DNA of 64,000 nucleotides from Terriglobales bacterium (GTDB taxonomy: Bacteria; Acidobacteriota; Terriglobia; Bryobacterales; Bryobacteraceae): the NCBI GenBank assembly GCA_027485675.1, contig JAIXQP010000010.1, positions 23,740 to 87,739 of the forward strand, given 5' to 3'. Made by a program: the position numbers and the translations under genes. The notes under the pieces were generated by a model. It worked only from the letters and a program-made list of their open reading frames with translations, ran no database searches and was not told the origin of the DNA. This document shows, in pieces, positions 8,386 to 21,900 of the stretch. Every line of letters begins with the position of its first letter. The stretch's first letter is position 1.

Positions 8386-10029
8386 ATGCTGAACCGCCGC
8401 CAATTTCTCGCCGCCGCCGCCGCCCCCTTGCTGGCCGCGCCCCGCTCCCAACCCAACATCGTCGTCATCCTGACCGACGATCAGGGCTACGGCGACCTCT
8501 CTCTCCACGGCAACCGCGACCTCGCGACGCCCCACATGGACGCCATCGCCAACAACGGCGCCCAGTTCACCCAGTTCCACGTCTGCCCCGTTTGCGCCCC
8601 CACCCGCGCGGGCCTGCTGACCGGGCGGTACAACTACCGGACCGGCGTGGTCGATACCTACCTCGGCCGCGCCCTGATGGACACGAAGGAAGTCACCATC
8701 GCCGAAGCCCTCAAGAGCGCCGGCTATCGCACCGCGATCTTCGGCAAATGGCACCTCGGCGACAACTATCCGCTCCGCCCCGGCGACCAGGGCTTCGAAG
8801 AGGCCTTCGTCATCAACGGCGGCGGCCTCGCCCAACCCGGGGACCCGCCGCCCGGCCAGTCCTACTTCGATCCGGTCCTCCGCCGCAACGGCAAAGACGA
8901 GAAGGCCCAGGGCTACTGCACCGATATCTTCTTTCGCGAAGCCCTGCAGTTCATCGAAGCCAACCGGACGAAGCCCTTCTTTGTCTACCTGCCGACGAAC
9001 GCCCCGCATACCCCGCTGCAGGTCGAGGAGCGCTACAGCAAGCCCTACAAGGACAAAGGTCTCGACGACGTCACCGCCAAGATCTACGGCATGCTCCAGA
9101 ACATTGACGAGAACATCGGCAAACTCCAGGAGCACCTCACCCGGCTGCAACTCCGCGAAAACACCATCCTGATCTTCCTGACCGATAACGGCCCTCAGCA
9201 GGTCCGCTTCAACGGCGGCATGCGCGGGTTGAAGACCACGGTCTATCAGGGGGGCATCCGCGTGCCCTGCTTCGTGCAGTGGCCCGCGCGGGTCAAGCCC
9301 GGCTCAAAGATCGACCGCATCGCCTCCCACCTCGATCTGCTGCCGACCCTTCTCGCCGCCGCCGGGGCGCCGCTGCCGAAGGCCCCGCTCGACGGCCGCA
9401 ACCTCCTGCCTCTGCTCGATGGCAAGGCGGCCGGCTGGAAGGATCGCAGCATCCACATCCAGTGGCACCGTGGCGACGAGCCCGAACTCTTCCGCGCCCA
9501 CGCCGTGCGGACCCAGCGCTGGAAGCTCGTCAACGGCGTGGAACTCTACGACATGGACGCCGATCCCGCCGAAGCGAACAACGTGGCCGCCCAGCATCCC
9601 GAAGTGGTCGCGCGCCTGCGGCAGGAGACCGAAACGTGGTTCCGCAGCGTGGCCGCTTCCCGCGGCGGTTACGCGCCGCCCCGCTTGGCCATCGGCCATC
9701 CCAGCGAGAATCCCACGCTGTTCACTCGCCAGGACTGGCGCGGCCCCCGCGCCAGTTGGGACGCCAAGGGCCTCGGCTATTGGGAGGTGGAGGTGCTCCG
9801 CGCCGCCACCTACGACGTCGATCTCCTCTTCGCCCCCGCCGCCGCCGCCGGCACGGCGCTGTTCCGGCTCGGCAGCCTGTCCCAGTCGGCGCCCTTCGCC
9901 GCCGGCGCCAAAACACTGACGTTCCGGGGGCTCCGGCTGCCGGTGGGCCCCGGGCGCCTTGAGGCGGTCCTCGAGATCAACGGCCAGGAACTCGGCGTCC
10001 AGTATGTCGAAATAAAGCAGGTAAGCTAG
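8386..10029 (+). CDS. Exported arylsulfatase-type sulfatase (Cys type)
   Basis: The 547-residue protein begins with a twin-arginine-like signal (NRRQFLAAAAAPLLAA). The alkaline-phosphatase-fold sulfatase core follows: NIVVILTDDQGYGDL with metal-binding aspartates, VCAPTRAGLLTGR with the C-x-P-x-R motif (Cys70), GKWHLGD, and LIFLTDNGPQQ. Cys70 must be converted to formylglycine to be active, which fits the formylglycine-generating enzyme encoded at 57502-58485. A C-terminal sandwich-like region (about 430-547) is extra to the catalytic domain. The target is probably a sulfated polysaccharide; the substrate cannot be told from sequence. Confidence 0.92.
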   Translation: MLNRRQFLAAAAAPLLAAPRSQPNIVVILTDDQGYGDLSLHGNRDLATPHMDAIANNGAQFTQFHVCPVCAPTRAGLLTGRYNYRTGVVDTYLGRALMDTKEVTIAEALKSAGYRTAIFGKWHLGDNYPLRPGDQGFEEAFVINGGGLAQPGDPPPGQSYFDPVLRRNGKDEKAQGYCTDIFFREALQFIEANRTKPFFVYLPTNAPHTPLQVEERYSKPYKDKGLDDVTAKIYGMLQNIDENIGKLQEHLTRLQLRENTILIFLTDNGPQQVRFNGGMRGLKTTVYQGGIRVPCFVQWPARVKPGSKIDRIASHLDLLPTLLAAAGAPLPKAPLDGRNLLPLLDGKAAGWKDRSIHIQWHRGDEPELFRAHAVRTQRWKLVNGVELYDMDADPAEANNVAAQHPEVVARLRQETETWFRSVAASRGGYAPPRLAIGHPSENPTLFTRQDWRGPRASWDAKGLGYWEVEVLRAATYDVDLLFAPAAAAGTALFRLGSLSQSAPFAAGAKTLTFRGLRLPVGPGRLEAVLEINGQELGVQYVEIKQVS

Positions 10030-10041
10030 GATTCGGATCAT

Positions 10042-10743
10042 ATGCTCTCTCTGAACCTGGAAGGCAAAGTAGTCATCATCACCGGCGCAAGCGGAGGCTT
10101 AGGCATCGCCGTCACCAAGGCGTTTCTCGACGCCGGGGCGCGCGTGGTCGGGGTGGACCGCGTGCCGCGTTCGAAGAGTCCGGACCACCCGTCGCTCACC
10201 CATGTCGCCGTGGCGCTTGAAGACTTTGCCGCCGTCGAACAACTCGTCAACGACACCGTCCTGCTCCACGGCCGCATCGACGCCGCCGTGCATCTGGTGG
10301 GCGGATTTGCCGGTGGCCTGCGTATTGAGGAGACCACCGAAGAGGTGTGGGACAAGATGTTCGCCGTCAATCTGCGGCCCGCCATCCATCTGGCCCGCGC
10401 CGTGCTGCCCGTCATGCGCGCGGCCAAGCGAGGAGCTTTTCTGGCCATCGGCAGCCCGGCGGCCATCGACCCGGCGCCCTCCGTCGGCGCCTACGCCGCG
10501 GCCAAGGCCGGCCTCATCTCGCTCATCAAGACCATCGCGGTCGAAAATCGCGATGCCCGCGTCCGCGCCAACATTGTCGCCCCCGGCACCATGGACACCC
10601 ACGCCAACCGCACCGCCATGCCCGACTACGACTCCACCCGCTGGGTCCAACCGTCCAACGTCGCCAGCCTGCTGGTCTGGCTGGCGAGCGATGCCGGCGC
10701 CGAAATCACCGGCGCCGTTCTCCCTTTGCCCGGCAGAGAATAA
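10042..10743 (+). CDS. Short-chain dehydrogenase/reductase
   Basis: This 233-residue protein is a classical SDR: the nucleotide-binding TGASGGLG at about residues 14-21, an acidic GVDR at the end of strand 2 suggesting NAD preference, NLRPAIHLARAVLP, a serine in AIGSPAA, and the active-site YAAAK. It has no signal peptide and is cytoplasmic. It starts 12 bases after the sulfatase stop and ends 12 bases before the fusion protein gene, so the three may be cotranscribed. The substrate is unknown. Confidence 0.9.
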   Translation: MLSLNLEGKVVIITGASGGLGIAVTKAFLDAGARVVGVDRVPRSKSPDHPSLTHVAVALEDFAAVEQLVNDTVLLHGRIDAAVHLVGGFAGGLRIEETTEEVWDKMFAVNLRPAIHLARAVLPVMRAAKRGAFLAIGSPAAIDPAPSVGAYAAAKAGLISLIKTIAVENRDARVRANIVAPGTMDTHANRTAMPDYDSTRWVQPSNVASLLVWLASDAGAEITGAVLPLPGRE

Positions 10744-10755
10744 CCCTTCACTCCC

Positions 10756-13413
10756 ATGCGATTTCTGCTACTGCTAGCCGCTCTCCCGCTGCTCGCCGCC
10801 GAGCTGCGCGTCATGACGTTCAACGTCCGCTACCCCGCCTCCGGCGACGGGCCCGACATCTGGGAAAACCGGCGCGATCTTCTCGTTGAAACCATCCGCG
10901 AGGCCTCCCCGGACGTGATGGGCGCCCAGGAGCTGTTCTACCTCCAGGGCCAGTACATTGTCGAAAAGCTGCCGGAGTACGCCTGGTTCGGCCTCAGCCG
11001 CCGCGGCAACAAAGAGGACGAGCACATGGGCGTCTTCTACAAGCGCTCCCGGCTCCGCGTCGAGGACTCCGGCAACTTCTGGCTGTCGGAAACGCCGGAG
11101 GTTCCCGGCTCCAGCAGTTGGAATATGTCGCTGCCGCGCATGGTCACCTGGGCGATCTTCACCGACCTGCAAACGCAGCGGAAGTTCACCTACTACAACA
11201 CCCACTTCGCCCACCGGGGCCAGCAGGATGAAGCCGCCCGCGTCGCCTCCGCCAAACTCATCGCCGCGCGCATCGGCCTCGCCGCACCCTTCGTCCTCAC
11301 CGGCGATTTCAACACGACGCCCGGCAGCGAATCCTACCGCATTCTCACCGCCGCGCTCACCGACGCCAAGTCCGTCGCCGCCGCCACCAGCGGGCCCGAA
11401 GGCACCTTCCACGGGTTCAAGGGAACCGTGGGGCCCAACCGCATCGACTGGATTCTCTTCCGCGCCCCGCAGTGGAAAGTGAAACGCGTCGACGCCATCA
11501 CCAGGAACAACGCGGGCCGCTATCCCAGCGACCATCTCCCCGTGCTGGCCGTCTTTGATACCGGCGCCGAGCAAGCCTACGACCTGCTGCTCAAAGGCGG
11601 CACCGTCATCGACCCCAGGAACAATCTCAACGCCCAGCGGGATGTCGCGATCACCAAGGGCAAGATCGCCGCCGTGGCCGCCGATATTCCCCGCAACCAG
11701 GCCAGGCGCGTCGTGGAGGCCAAAGGGCTCTACGTCGTCCCCGGCCTCATCGACATGCACACGCACGTCTATACCGGGCCCAACGGCCGCATCCTCGCCG
11801 GCGGCGATCAGTCCGTACCCGCCGATATGCACAGCTTCCGCGCCGGCGTCACCACCGTCGTCGACGCCGGCAGCTCCGGCTGGCGCAACTTCCCGGACTT
11901 CCGCGACCGGCTGATGCGCGACACCTCCACCCGCGTCCTGGCGTTCTTGAATATCGCCGCCGGAGGCATGGGCGGCGCCAACGAGCAGGACCCCGCGGAC
12001 TTCGATCCCGCCGCCGCCGCGCAGATGGCCCTGGCGAACCAGGACGTAATCGTCGGCATCAAAACGGCCCATTGGGCCGCTCCGGATTGGCACGCGGTGG
12101 ACCGCGCCGTGAAGGCCGCCGAAATCTCGAAGCTCCCCGTCATGGTGGACTTCGGCATCATTCACATTGAACGGCCCCACCGCGATCTCTTCCTCGATAA
12201 GCTCCGGCCCGGCGACATCTACACGCACATGTACCGGCCCTTTGATCCGGTGCTCGACGCCGACGGCAAGCTGCGCCCCTACTACCGCACGGCGCGCGAG
12301 CGCGGCATCCTGTTTGACGTCGGCCACGGCTCCGGCTCGCTGCTGTTCAAATGGGCTGTCCCGGCCATGCGCCAGGGGTTCGTGCCGGATACCATCTCCA
12401 CCGATCTCCATACCAGCAGCGCCAACGGCGGCATGAAGAACATGCTCGCGACCATGTCGAAATTTCTGAACATGAACATGCCGCTGGCCGATGTGATCCG
12501 CGCTTCTACCTGGGCCCCGGCGCAGGCCATCCGCCGCCCCGCGCTGGGCCATCTGACCGTGGGCGCCGAAGCCGATGTTGCCGTGCTCCGCCTCGACCAG
12601 GGCCAGTATGGATTCCTGGACGTCGGCGGCTCGAAGATCGGCGGCACACAGCTCCTGCAGTGTGAACTCACCCTGCGGGCCGGCCGCGTCGCCTGGGATC
12701 AGAACGGCATCGCCGCCGACCCGTGGGAGAAACAAAGCGCCCAGACGTTTGAATACAAGCCCGGCCTAACGCTGACCATGGTGGGCCGCCGCGGCGCCGC
12801 GCCGAAGCCCGCCGTGCTCTGGATTCACGGCGGCGGCTGGACCGGCGGCCGGCCCGAAATGTTCCTGCCCGCCGCCGAGTACAGCGCGGCCCAGGGCGCC
12901 ATCGCGTTTACCGTGCAGTACCGCCTCGGCTCCGTGGCCCCGGCGGTGGAGGATGTCGAAGCCGCGCTCGTGTGGATCCGGAAGCATGCCGCCGAGTTGG
13001 GCGTGGATCCGCAGCGCGTCATCGCGGCCGGCGATAGCGCGGGCGGCCACCTGGCGCTCGCCCTGGGCACGGTGACGCGAGAGCGCGCCAACGCCATCGT
13101 CGCCTACAATCCCATCCCTGATCTCACCGGCAAATGGGCCGCGCCGGCCGGCTCGCCCGCCGAGGCGCGGCGCCTGTCGCCGCTCTTCCACATCGACGCG
13201 AAGACGCCGCCGGCCCTCCTGCTCCACGGCCGCAAAGATACCGTCGTGCCGTTCACCGAGTCCGAACGCTTCGCCCGCGCCCACGCAAAGGCCAAGGTGG
13301 TTCTGTACCCCGACTCCCAGCACGCCTTCGTCGTCCCCGGCTACACGGCCACCCCCGCCGAGATTGACCGCGCCCTTCGCGATAGCTTCTCCTGGCTCCG
13401 CGAAGCCGGGCTG

Positions 13414-13431
<18 letters not shown>
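10756..13431 (+). CDS. Three-domain exported hydrolase: EEP phosphatase, amidohydrolase and alpha/beta hydrolase
   Basis: One uninterrupted frame of 891 residues carries three enzyme families. After a signal peptide (MRFLLLLAALPLLAA), residues 16-270 are an endonuclease/exonuclease/phosphatase domain (RVMTFNVRY, AQELF, LTGDFNTTPGS, PSDHLPV). Residues 272-660 are an amidohydrolase of the dihydroorotase/deacetylase type (LLKGGTVIDP, GLIDMHTHVY, VDAGSSG, FDVGHGSGS, STDLHT). Residues 663-891 are an alpha/beta hydrolase of esterase type (WIHGGGW oxyanion motif, GDSAGGH nucleophile serine, late DSQH histidine). Catalytic motifs of all three parts are intact. The last 18 bases overlap the convergent gene. 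The substrate is unknown. Confidence 0.88.
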
Positions 13432-15908
<2,477 letters not shown>

Positions 15909-15912
<4 letters not shown>

Positions 15913-16538
15913 AAGTCGATGGCTTCCAGGATCTCGGACGGCTTCTTGTCAAAGGCTTTCGAGATGGAGAGCAGGCTCTCCATGCTCGGCAGATGGGTGC
16001 CGCGCTCAATAGCGCTGATCTGCGAAACGCTCAACTTCGTGGTGGCGGCAAGGTCTTTGAGCGACCAATCCCGCTCCACGCGCAGCATCTTGATGCGGTG
16101 TCCCAACCGCTCCCGCAGCCGGTCCTGCGGCGTCTTCCCCAGGCCAAACGTCTCGATGGCATTCTTCAAGGTCTGCCGCAGCTGCGCCAGCGAGAAGGGC
16201 TTCGACAGATAGTCGAACACGTTCATCTTGAACGTCAGCCGCATATCCTCGAGCGAGGGGTAGCCGGTGACGACAATCACGCAAAGCCCCGGCCAGCGGG
16301 TCTGCAACTGCTCAAGCACCTGGTCGCCCTTGAAATCGCCCATCTTCATATCGAGCAGGACGATGTCGGGAAGATTCTGCTCATTCGCTGCGAACAGGTC
16401 GTCCGGATGGGCGAACAGGCGGACATTGTAGATGCCCTCGTCGGTCAGGAAATCTTCCATGTAGTTGCGAAAGTCGAGGTCGTCATCGAGGATGGCGATC
16501 TCGATTTTGAGGTCCGCGTTGGGGGCCTCAGCGGGCAT
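15909..16538 (-). CDS. Response regulator with XRE-type helix-turn-helix output
   Basis: Residues 11-130 form a receiver domain with acidic pocket D18-D20, phospho-acceptor D63 (VLLDMKMGD), T91 (VVTGYPS) and K113 (LSKPFS). Residues about 145-200 are a Cro/C1 (XRE) helix-turn-helix: LGHRIKMLRVERDWSLKDLA, TKLSVSQISAIERGTHLPS. This output type is much rarer in response regulators than the OmpR, NarL or NtrC kinds. It overlaps the kinase gene by 11 bases and has a strong GGAGGT ribosome site inside it at about 16550. Its likely target is the barrel gene that follows and its own operon. Confidence 0.9.
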
Positions 16539-18030
16539 AGACGTTACCTCCTTCTACGGGGTTCGAGTGGATCGTGACCGGCGCTTCCGGCAGACAGATT
16601 TCAAGCCGGGCGCCGCCTCCCGGCCGGTTGCCGGCGCTGATGGTTCCTCCGTGCTGCTGCACGATGCCTTCGGAAACGGTAAGGCCCAGGCCGGTGCCCT
16701 TCGAATCCAGCTTCGTCGAAATGAAGGCTTCGAAGATGCCGGGCAGAACATCAAGCGGAATGCCGGGTCCGTTGTCCTCAACGGCGATGAGCCACCACCG
16801 TTCGGAATCTTTGATCTGTAAGGTGGTCTGGACAATGATCTCGCCTCCTCCGGCCGGCACCGCCTGCAGCGCGTTGCGGAGCAGGTTGACGAAGACCTGC
16901 ATCAACCGGTCCGCATTGCCGTAGACGCGGCACTCCGGCGCAATCCGGTTGCAAAAGGCGGTCTGGGCGGCCTTCTCATCGAGAGAGACCAACTGCCAGG
17001 CTTCGTCTATCAGTTCGTGCACCGGTACTTCGTGCTTCTCCTGGCGCCGGACTCTCGAAAAATCAAGCAGACCTTCGCTAATCGTCTTCAGCCGCGCTGC
17101 CACCCGCTGCATCCGCCGCAACCGGTCCTGCGCGGCGGGGTCAGGAACCGTTTCGAGCAGTTTCTCGATCGAGCCCTGCAGTACGGCGAGCGGGGTGTTC
17201 AACTCATGGGCCACCCCGGCGCTCAGCATGCCCAGGCTCACCAGCCGGTCCTGGTCCGCCATCTTCTGCTTGGCCGTCTCCAGCCGGTCGAGTGCGCTTT
17301 CGAGTTCTTCTTCCTGCCGCCGCAATTCGGTCACCGTCTCGTTGCGGGATCGCATAATCTGCCCGATCTCATCCCCCGGGATATACTCCCCCGGGATAAT
17401 CTCGTGCGCCCGGTCCCCGGTCTGCGACGCATGGTCGGCCCGCAACATCGCGTGAAGGGGGCGATAAACGTAAAGCGGCATGATCACGGACTCGAGCAAA
17501 AGGACGGCCAGGATGTAGATGATGCCCAGGACGGTAAACAGGGCGATGCGGACCAGATCGAGTGAACGTTCGTAGTACGCATACGGCATCCGGATTTTCC
17601 TATATATTTCTTGGGCGGGTAGCCGTCGATAGATGGTTGTAACGGCACGGGGCTCGGGATCAGCGGGGTCGGTGACGTTCGATCCTGGGTTTTTGTCGAG
17701 TTGCTCGCGAATCTGTTGCGAGATTTCCAGCGCCCGCGCACTACCCTCCTGAAAGGAATACCTCTGCAGTAGCGCCGGTGGAAGGGTCCTCGCCCAGGGG
17801 CCTTCGGCCTCGAACAGCACCATGCACAACGCCACCTCGCGAGCCATATCGTCCTGCACCCGTTGCTCCAGTAAGGGGAAGACAGTAAAATACACAGCAC
17901 CTGAAAGGATCGAGAAGAACAGGTTGTGGAGAATAATGAGTTTCAGACGAAGTTGCAGGTTGCCGAAACGTCTCCCCAGGTACCCTGGTGTGCGCACCTC
18001 CGGGAGCCGAACTTTCCAGCCGGAACTCAT
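16528..18030 (-). CDS. Membrane sensor histidine kinase
   Basis: I prefer ATG 18030, preceded by AAGGTG about 8 bases upstream; a GTG three codons earlier is the alternative. The 500-residue protein has one transmembrane helix near residue 30 (LIILHNLFFSILSGAVYFTVF), a periplasmic domain of about 125 residues, a second helix (LFTVLGIIYILAVLLLESVIM), a HAMP-like linker and coiled coil, then a HisKA domain (GVAHELNTPLAVL, phospho-histidine) and an HATPase domain with N box (FVNLLRNALQAV), DNGPGIP and GTGLGL motifs. The sensed signal is unknown. Paired with the overlapping XRE-type response regulator. Confidence 0.92.
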   Translation of the reverse strand: MSSGWKVRLPEVRTPGYLGRRFGNLQLRLKLIILHNLFFSILSGAVYFTVFPLLEQRVQDDMAREVALCMVLFEAEGPWARTLPPALLQRYSFQEGSARALEISQQIREQLDKNPGSNVTDPADPEPRAVTTIYRRLPAQEIYRKIRMPYAYYERSLDLVRIALFTVLGIIYILAVLLLESVIMPLYVYRPLHAMLRADHASQTGDRAHEIIPGEYIPGDEIGQIMRSRNETVTELRRQEEELESALDRLETAKQKMADQDRLVSLGMLSAGVAHELNTPLAVLQGSIEKLLETVPDPAAQDRLRRMQRVAARLKTISEGLLDFSRVRRQEKHEVPVHELIDEAWQLVSLDEKAAQTAFCNRIAPECRVYGNADRLMQVFVNLLRNALQAVPAGGGEIIVQTTLQIKDSERWWLIAVEDNGPGIPLDVLPGIFEAFISTKLDSKGTGLGLTVSEGIVQQHGGTISAGNRPGGGARLEICLPEAPVTIHSNPVEGGNVYAR

Positions 18031-18039
18031 CCTTAACAC

Positions 18040-18272
18040 CTTAATGCATTTTCGTTCGATCGACCGTCATCAAGTTTGTTTGGCAGGAGAAATTCTTGTC
18101 AAACCGGAATTTTTGTCGGTATTGCGGAATCCATGCCGCTATGGTAGACGTAGAGAGGGAGAGTTGTGACGCGTTTAAACCCCTTCCGCAATCCCGGCTG
18201 CGATACGCCCAGGAATTTGCCTTGGCCCTTTCATAAAGACCACCCGGCCTTTCAGGAGTTGCTATAACGACC
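18040..18272. promoter_or_regulatory. Divergent intergenic region between kinase operon and act/cox operon
   Basis: 233 bases without a gene. It must hold promoters for both large operons. A TTGACA is present on the minus strand (18097-18102) toward the kinase, without a convincing -10. On the plus strand TTGTCA (18096) is followed after 18 bases by TATTGC, a weak match. AGGAG at about 18253 is the ribosome site of actA. I see no clear operator. Confidence 0.35.
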
Positions 18273-18920
18273 ATGGGACTCAAGTTTTCCAAGAAGTCAG
18301 ATCGCATTCTGCGAACTGTTCTGGTGATGGTCGGTCTCGGAGTAGTTGGTGGCGCCAGTACTTTGTACTATGCGACGCTGCCCACCACGCTCGAGCCCGG
18401 ATATCAGCCGCAACAGCCCGTTCCATACAGCCATAAGCTACATGCCGGGAATATGGGTATGGACTGTACGTACTGCCATACATCCGTAATGAAGGCTGCC
18501 TATGCGTCGATCCCGCCGACGCAGACCTGCATGAACTGCCACTCCAAAGTGAAGGAGAAGAGCGTCGTGCTCGAGCCCGTGCGCGCCAGTTGGGCTTCCG
18601 GCGAATCGGTGCCGTGGGTCAAAGTCCATCGTCTGCCGGACTACGTATTTTTCAATCACAGCGCACACACCAACGCTGGGGTAAGCTGTGTCAGCTGCCA
18701 TGGCCGAATCGACCAGATGGTGGAAGTGAAACAGGTCCAGACCCTGGCCATGAGCTGGTGCCTGGAATGCCACCGCAATCCGGCCCCCAACCTGCGTCCG
18801 ACGCAGTTTGTTACGAAACTCGATTGGAAGCCGGAGGGCGACCCCGTGGCCCTCGGACGGGAAATCATTGCACAGAAGGGCATTAATCCGCCCGTGAACT
18901 GCTCAGGGTGTCATCGATGA
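18273..18920 (+). CDS. actA: Alternative complex III subunit A, pentaheme cytochrome c
   Basis: The 215-residue protein has an N-terminal membrane anchor (TVLVMVGLGVVGGASTLYYA) and five CxxCH heme-binding motifs: CTYCH, CMNCH, CVSCH, CLECH and CSGCH. Five hemes with one N-terminal helix is the hallmark of ActA, the multiheme subunit of alternative complex III (a quinol:electron acceptor oxidoreductase unrelated to cytochrome bc1). It faces the periplasm. It opens the operon and its stop overlaps actB by ATGA. Confidence 0.94.
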   Translation: MGLKFSKKSDRILRTVLVMVGLGVVGGASTLYYATLPTTLEPGYQPQQPVPYSHKLHAGNMGMDCTYCHTSVMKAAYASIPPTQTCMNCHSKVKEKSVVLEPVRASWASGESVPWVKVHRLPDYVFFNHSAHTNAGVSCVSCHGRIDQMVEVKQVQTLAMSWCLECHRNPAPNLRPTQFVTKLDWKPEGDPVALGREIIAQKGINPPVNCSGCHR

Positions 18921-21900
18921 TCCAAATCGAAGGTATTGGAAACCAGACTGGAAAGAAGTTTTGGCGCAGCTTGAACGAGCTGGCCTCCACTCCGAAGTTT
19001 AAGGAGTGGTTAGTGCAGGAGTTTCCGGAAGGAGCTACGGACCTTTTGGATAGGGGTTCCCGCCGCCGCTTCATGCAGCTGATGGCTGCATCGATGGGAT
19101 TGGCTGGATTGACGGCGTGCCGCCGGCCCGTCGAGAAGATCCTGCCTTACGCGAAGGGTGTCGAGGGCTTGGTTCACGGCGCTCCCCAGCACTACGCCAC
19201 GGTGATGAATGTGGCGGGCCAGGCCCAGCCGCTCGTCGTCGAAGCGATTGATGGCCGTCCGGTCAAAATTGAAGGGAACCGGAAGCACCCGATTTCAAAC
19301 GGGGCCGCCAACGCCTGGGCGCAAGCGTCCATCCTCAGCCTGTACGATCCGGACCGCTCGCAAAAGGTCCTTGAGAAGGGTAAGGCTAGCACCTGGGAGG
19401 CTTTTGGAGCGGCTGCCAAGGCGACTTTTGTTGGAGACGGGGAAGGGATCCGGATTCTCTCCGGCGCCGTCGTCTCTCCCACCTTGGCCAGCCTCCGCGC
19501 CAGTCTCGCCGCGAAGCACCCGAAGGCAAAGTGGTATGAATACGAGCCGGTGAACGAAGATTCCGCCCTGGCGGGTTCGGAACTGGCATTCGGCGACCGG
19601 CTGCGGCCTCACTACAATCTGCTGAAGGCCGATGTGGTGGTCTCCCTCGACTGCGACTTCCTGCAGTTGGATAATCCTGGCCTGAACGTGATTCGCGACT
19701 TCGCGAAGCGCCGGCGGGCGGTGGATTCGGCGGTTCCTGCCGGTCACGGTGGTGACCATCAGGCGGCCGGCCACAAGGCCGATGCGCACAAAGCCGACGA
19801 ACACAAGGCCGATGGGCATAAGGCGGATGGGCATAAGGCGGATGAACACAAGGCGGACGCCGCCGCGCATGCTCCGGCTGCTGCTGCCAATGCCGCCGCC
19901 GCTGCGCCTGCTGCTACCCCGGCTGCTGCTCCTGCCGCGGAGTCGACGAGCATCAACCGGCTGTACGTTGTCGAGAACAACTTCACCCTCACCGGCGCAC
20001 AAGCCGACCATCGTCTCCGCCTCCGCGCCGCGGATGTGCAGGCGTTTGCGGCGGATCTCGCCCGCGAAGTCGCTGCGATTCCGCAGGGGCTGAAAATTCT
20101 CGGCCAGTCCGACAAGTACATCGCGGCCTTGGCCAAGGACCTGCTCGCTCACAAGGGCCGCTCCGTTGTCCTCGCCGGACCGCGGCAACCCGCCATCGTT
20201 CACGCCTTGGCTGCGGCAATCAATCAGACCCTGGGCAACATCGGCGAGACCGTCTCCTACACCCGTCCGGGCCGTACCTCTTCGGCCGCGGAGATCACCG
20301 AGTTGGCCAAGGAAGTCGCTGCCGGACAGGTCAAGACCCTGGTTGTCCTCGGCGCGAATCCCGTTTACAGCGCGCCGGCCGACCTGGATTTTGGCGCCAA
20401 GTACAAGTCCATCGCAACCACGATTCACCTCGGGTTTGAGGTCGACGAAACCGCTGCTGCTTCCACTTGGCACCTGCCGGAGTCTCATGCCCTCGAAAGC
20501 TGGGGCGATGCGATGGCCGCGGACGGCACCGTTTCGCTGCAACAGCCCCTCATTGAACCCATTTTCAAAACCAAGTCGGCAATCGAAGTGGTATCGATGG
20601 CCCTGGGTGTTGCGACGAGCGCCTACGAACAGGTGAAGGCCCAGTCCAAACTGGCCGATCCTGCCTGGCGGCAGGCCCTGCACGACGGCTTCGTTGCCGG
20701 TTCGCAGGCCGCGCTGGTCAAGCCGGCGGCCAATGCCAAAGCGGTGGAAACTGCGCTCAACGCCGCGCCAAAGGCCGCTGCCGGTCTCGAAGTCGTGTTT
20801 GCGCCTTCGGCGTCCACCTTCGATGGCCGCTATGCCAACAACGCCTGGTTGCAGGAAGCGCCCGAACCGATGACGAAGATCGTGTGGGACAACCCCGCTC
20901 TGGTCAGCCCGAAGACCGCGAAGGAACTGAAGCTCGAAGAGGGTTCGGTTATTGTTGTCGAGCGCGGCGGCCGGAAGGTGGAAGCCCCGGTTCTCGTCCA
21001 GCCGGGACACGCCGACAACTCTGTTACCCTGACCCTCGGCTACGGCCGCACCTCGGTGGGCCGGGTCGGTACCGGTGTCGGGTACAACGCCTACCTGCTG
21101 CGTACCGCCGACGCTATGGGCTTTGGCACCGGTGCGACGCTCGCCAAATCGGCCCGCACCTATGAGTTGGTGACCACGCAGGAACACCACGACCAGGCCG
21201 GTCGTCCGGTGGTCCGCGAGGCGACCGTCGACAAGTACAAAGAGGAGGCGCACTTTGCCTCCCACGAGGATGCCCACATTGAGTTGTTCCAGTTGTTCGA
21301 CAGCTTCGACTACTCGAAGGGCAATCAGTGGGGCATGGTAGTCGACCTACAGTCCTGCATCGGCTGTAACGCTTGTCTGGTCGCCTGCCAGTCCGAAAAC
21401 AACATTCCCGTAGTGGGCCGCGACCAGGTTTCGAAGGGCCGCGAAATGCACTGGATTCGCCTCGACCGCTACTTCACCGGCACCGAAGATGACCCCGAGG
21501 TTGTCCACCAGCCGATGGCTTGCCAGCAGTGCGAAAACGCCCCGTGCGAATCGGTTTGCCCGGTGGCGGCGACGGTGCATAGCCCGGAAGGCCTGAATGA
21601 CATGGCCTACAACCGCTGTGTCGGCACCCGGTACTGCGCCAACAACTGCCCGTATAAGGTTCGCCGCTTCAACTACTTCAACTGGCATAAAGACATCGAA
21701 GAAGTGGGCAAGATGGTCTTCAATCCGGACGTCACCGTTCGTATGCGCGGCGTCATGGAAAAGTGCAACTACTGCGTGCAGCGCATTCAGGAAGTGAAGA
21801 TTGCACACAAAGTGGATGGCCGCAAGCCGATTAAGGACGGCGACGTGCTCACCGCATGTCAGCAGACCTGCCCGGCCGAAGCGATCTCCTTCGGCAATAT

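Noticed and set aside
10774..12735. 653-codon minus-strand frame opposite the three-domain hydrolase
   Set aside because: No domain or start context; the plus strand carries intact catalytic motifs throughout.
19772..19861. CRISPR-like short tandem repeat
   Set aside because: Units are contiguous 15-mers in frame inside actB with no spacers.
19295..21277. 660-codon minus-strand frame opposite actB
   Set aside because: Shadow of actB; its repeats are only the reverse of the HKAD units.
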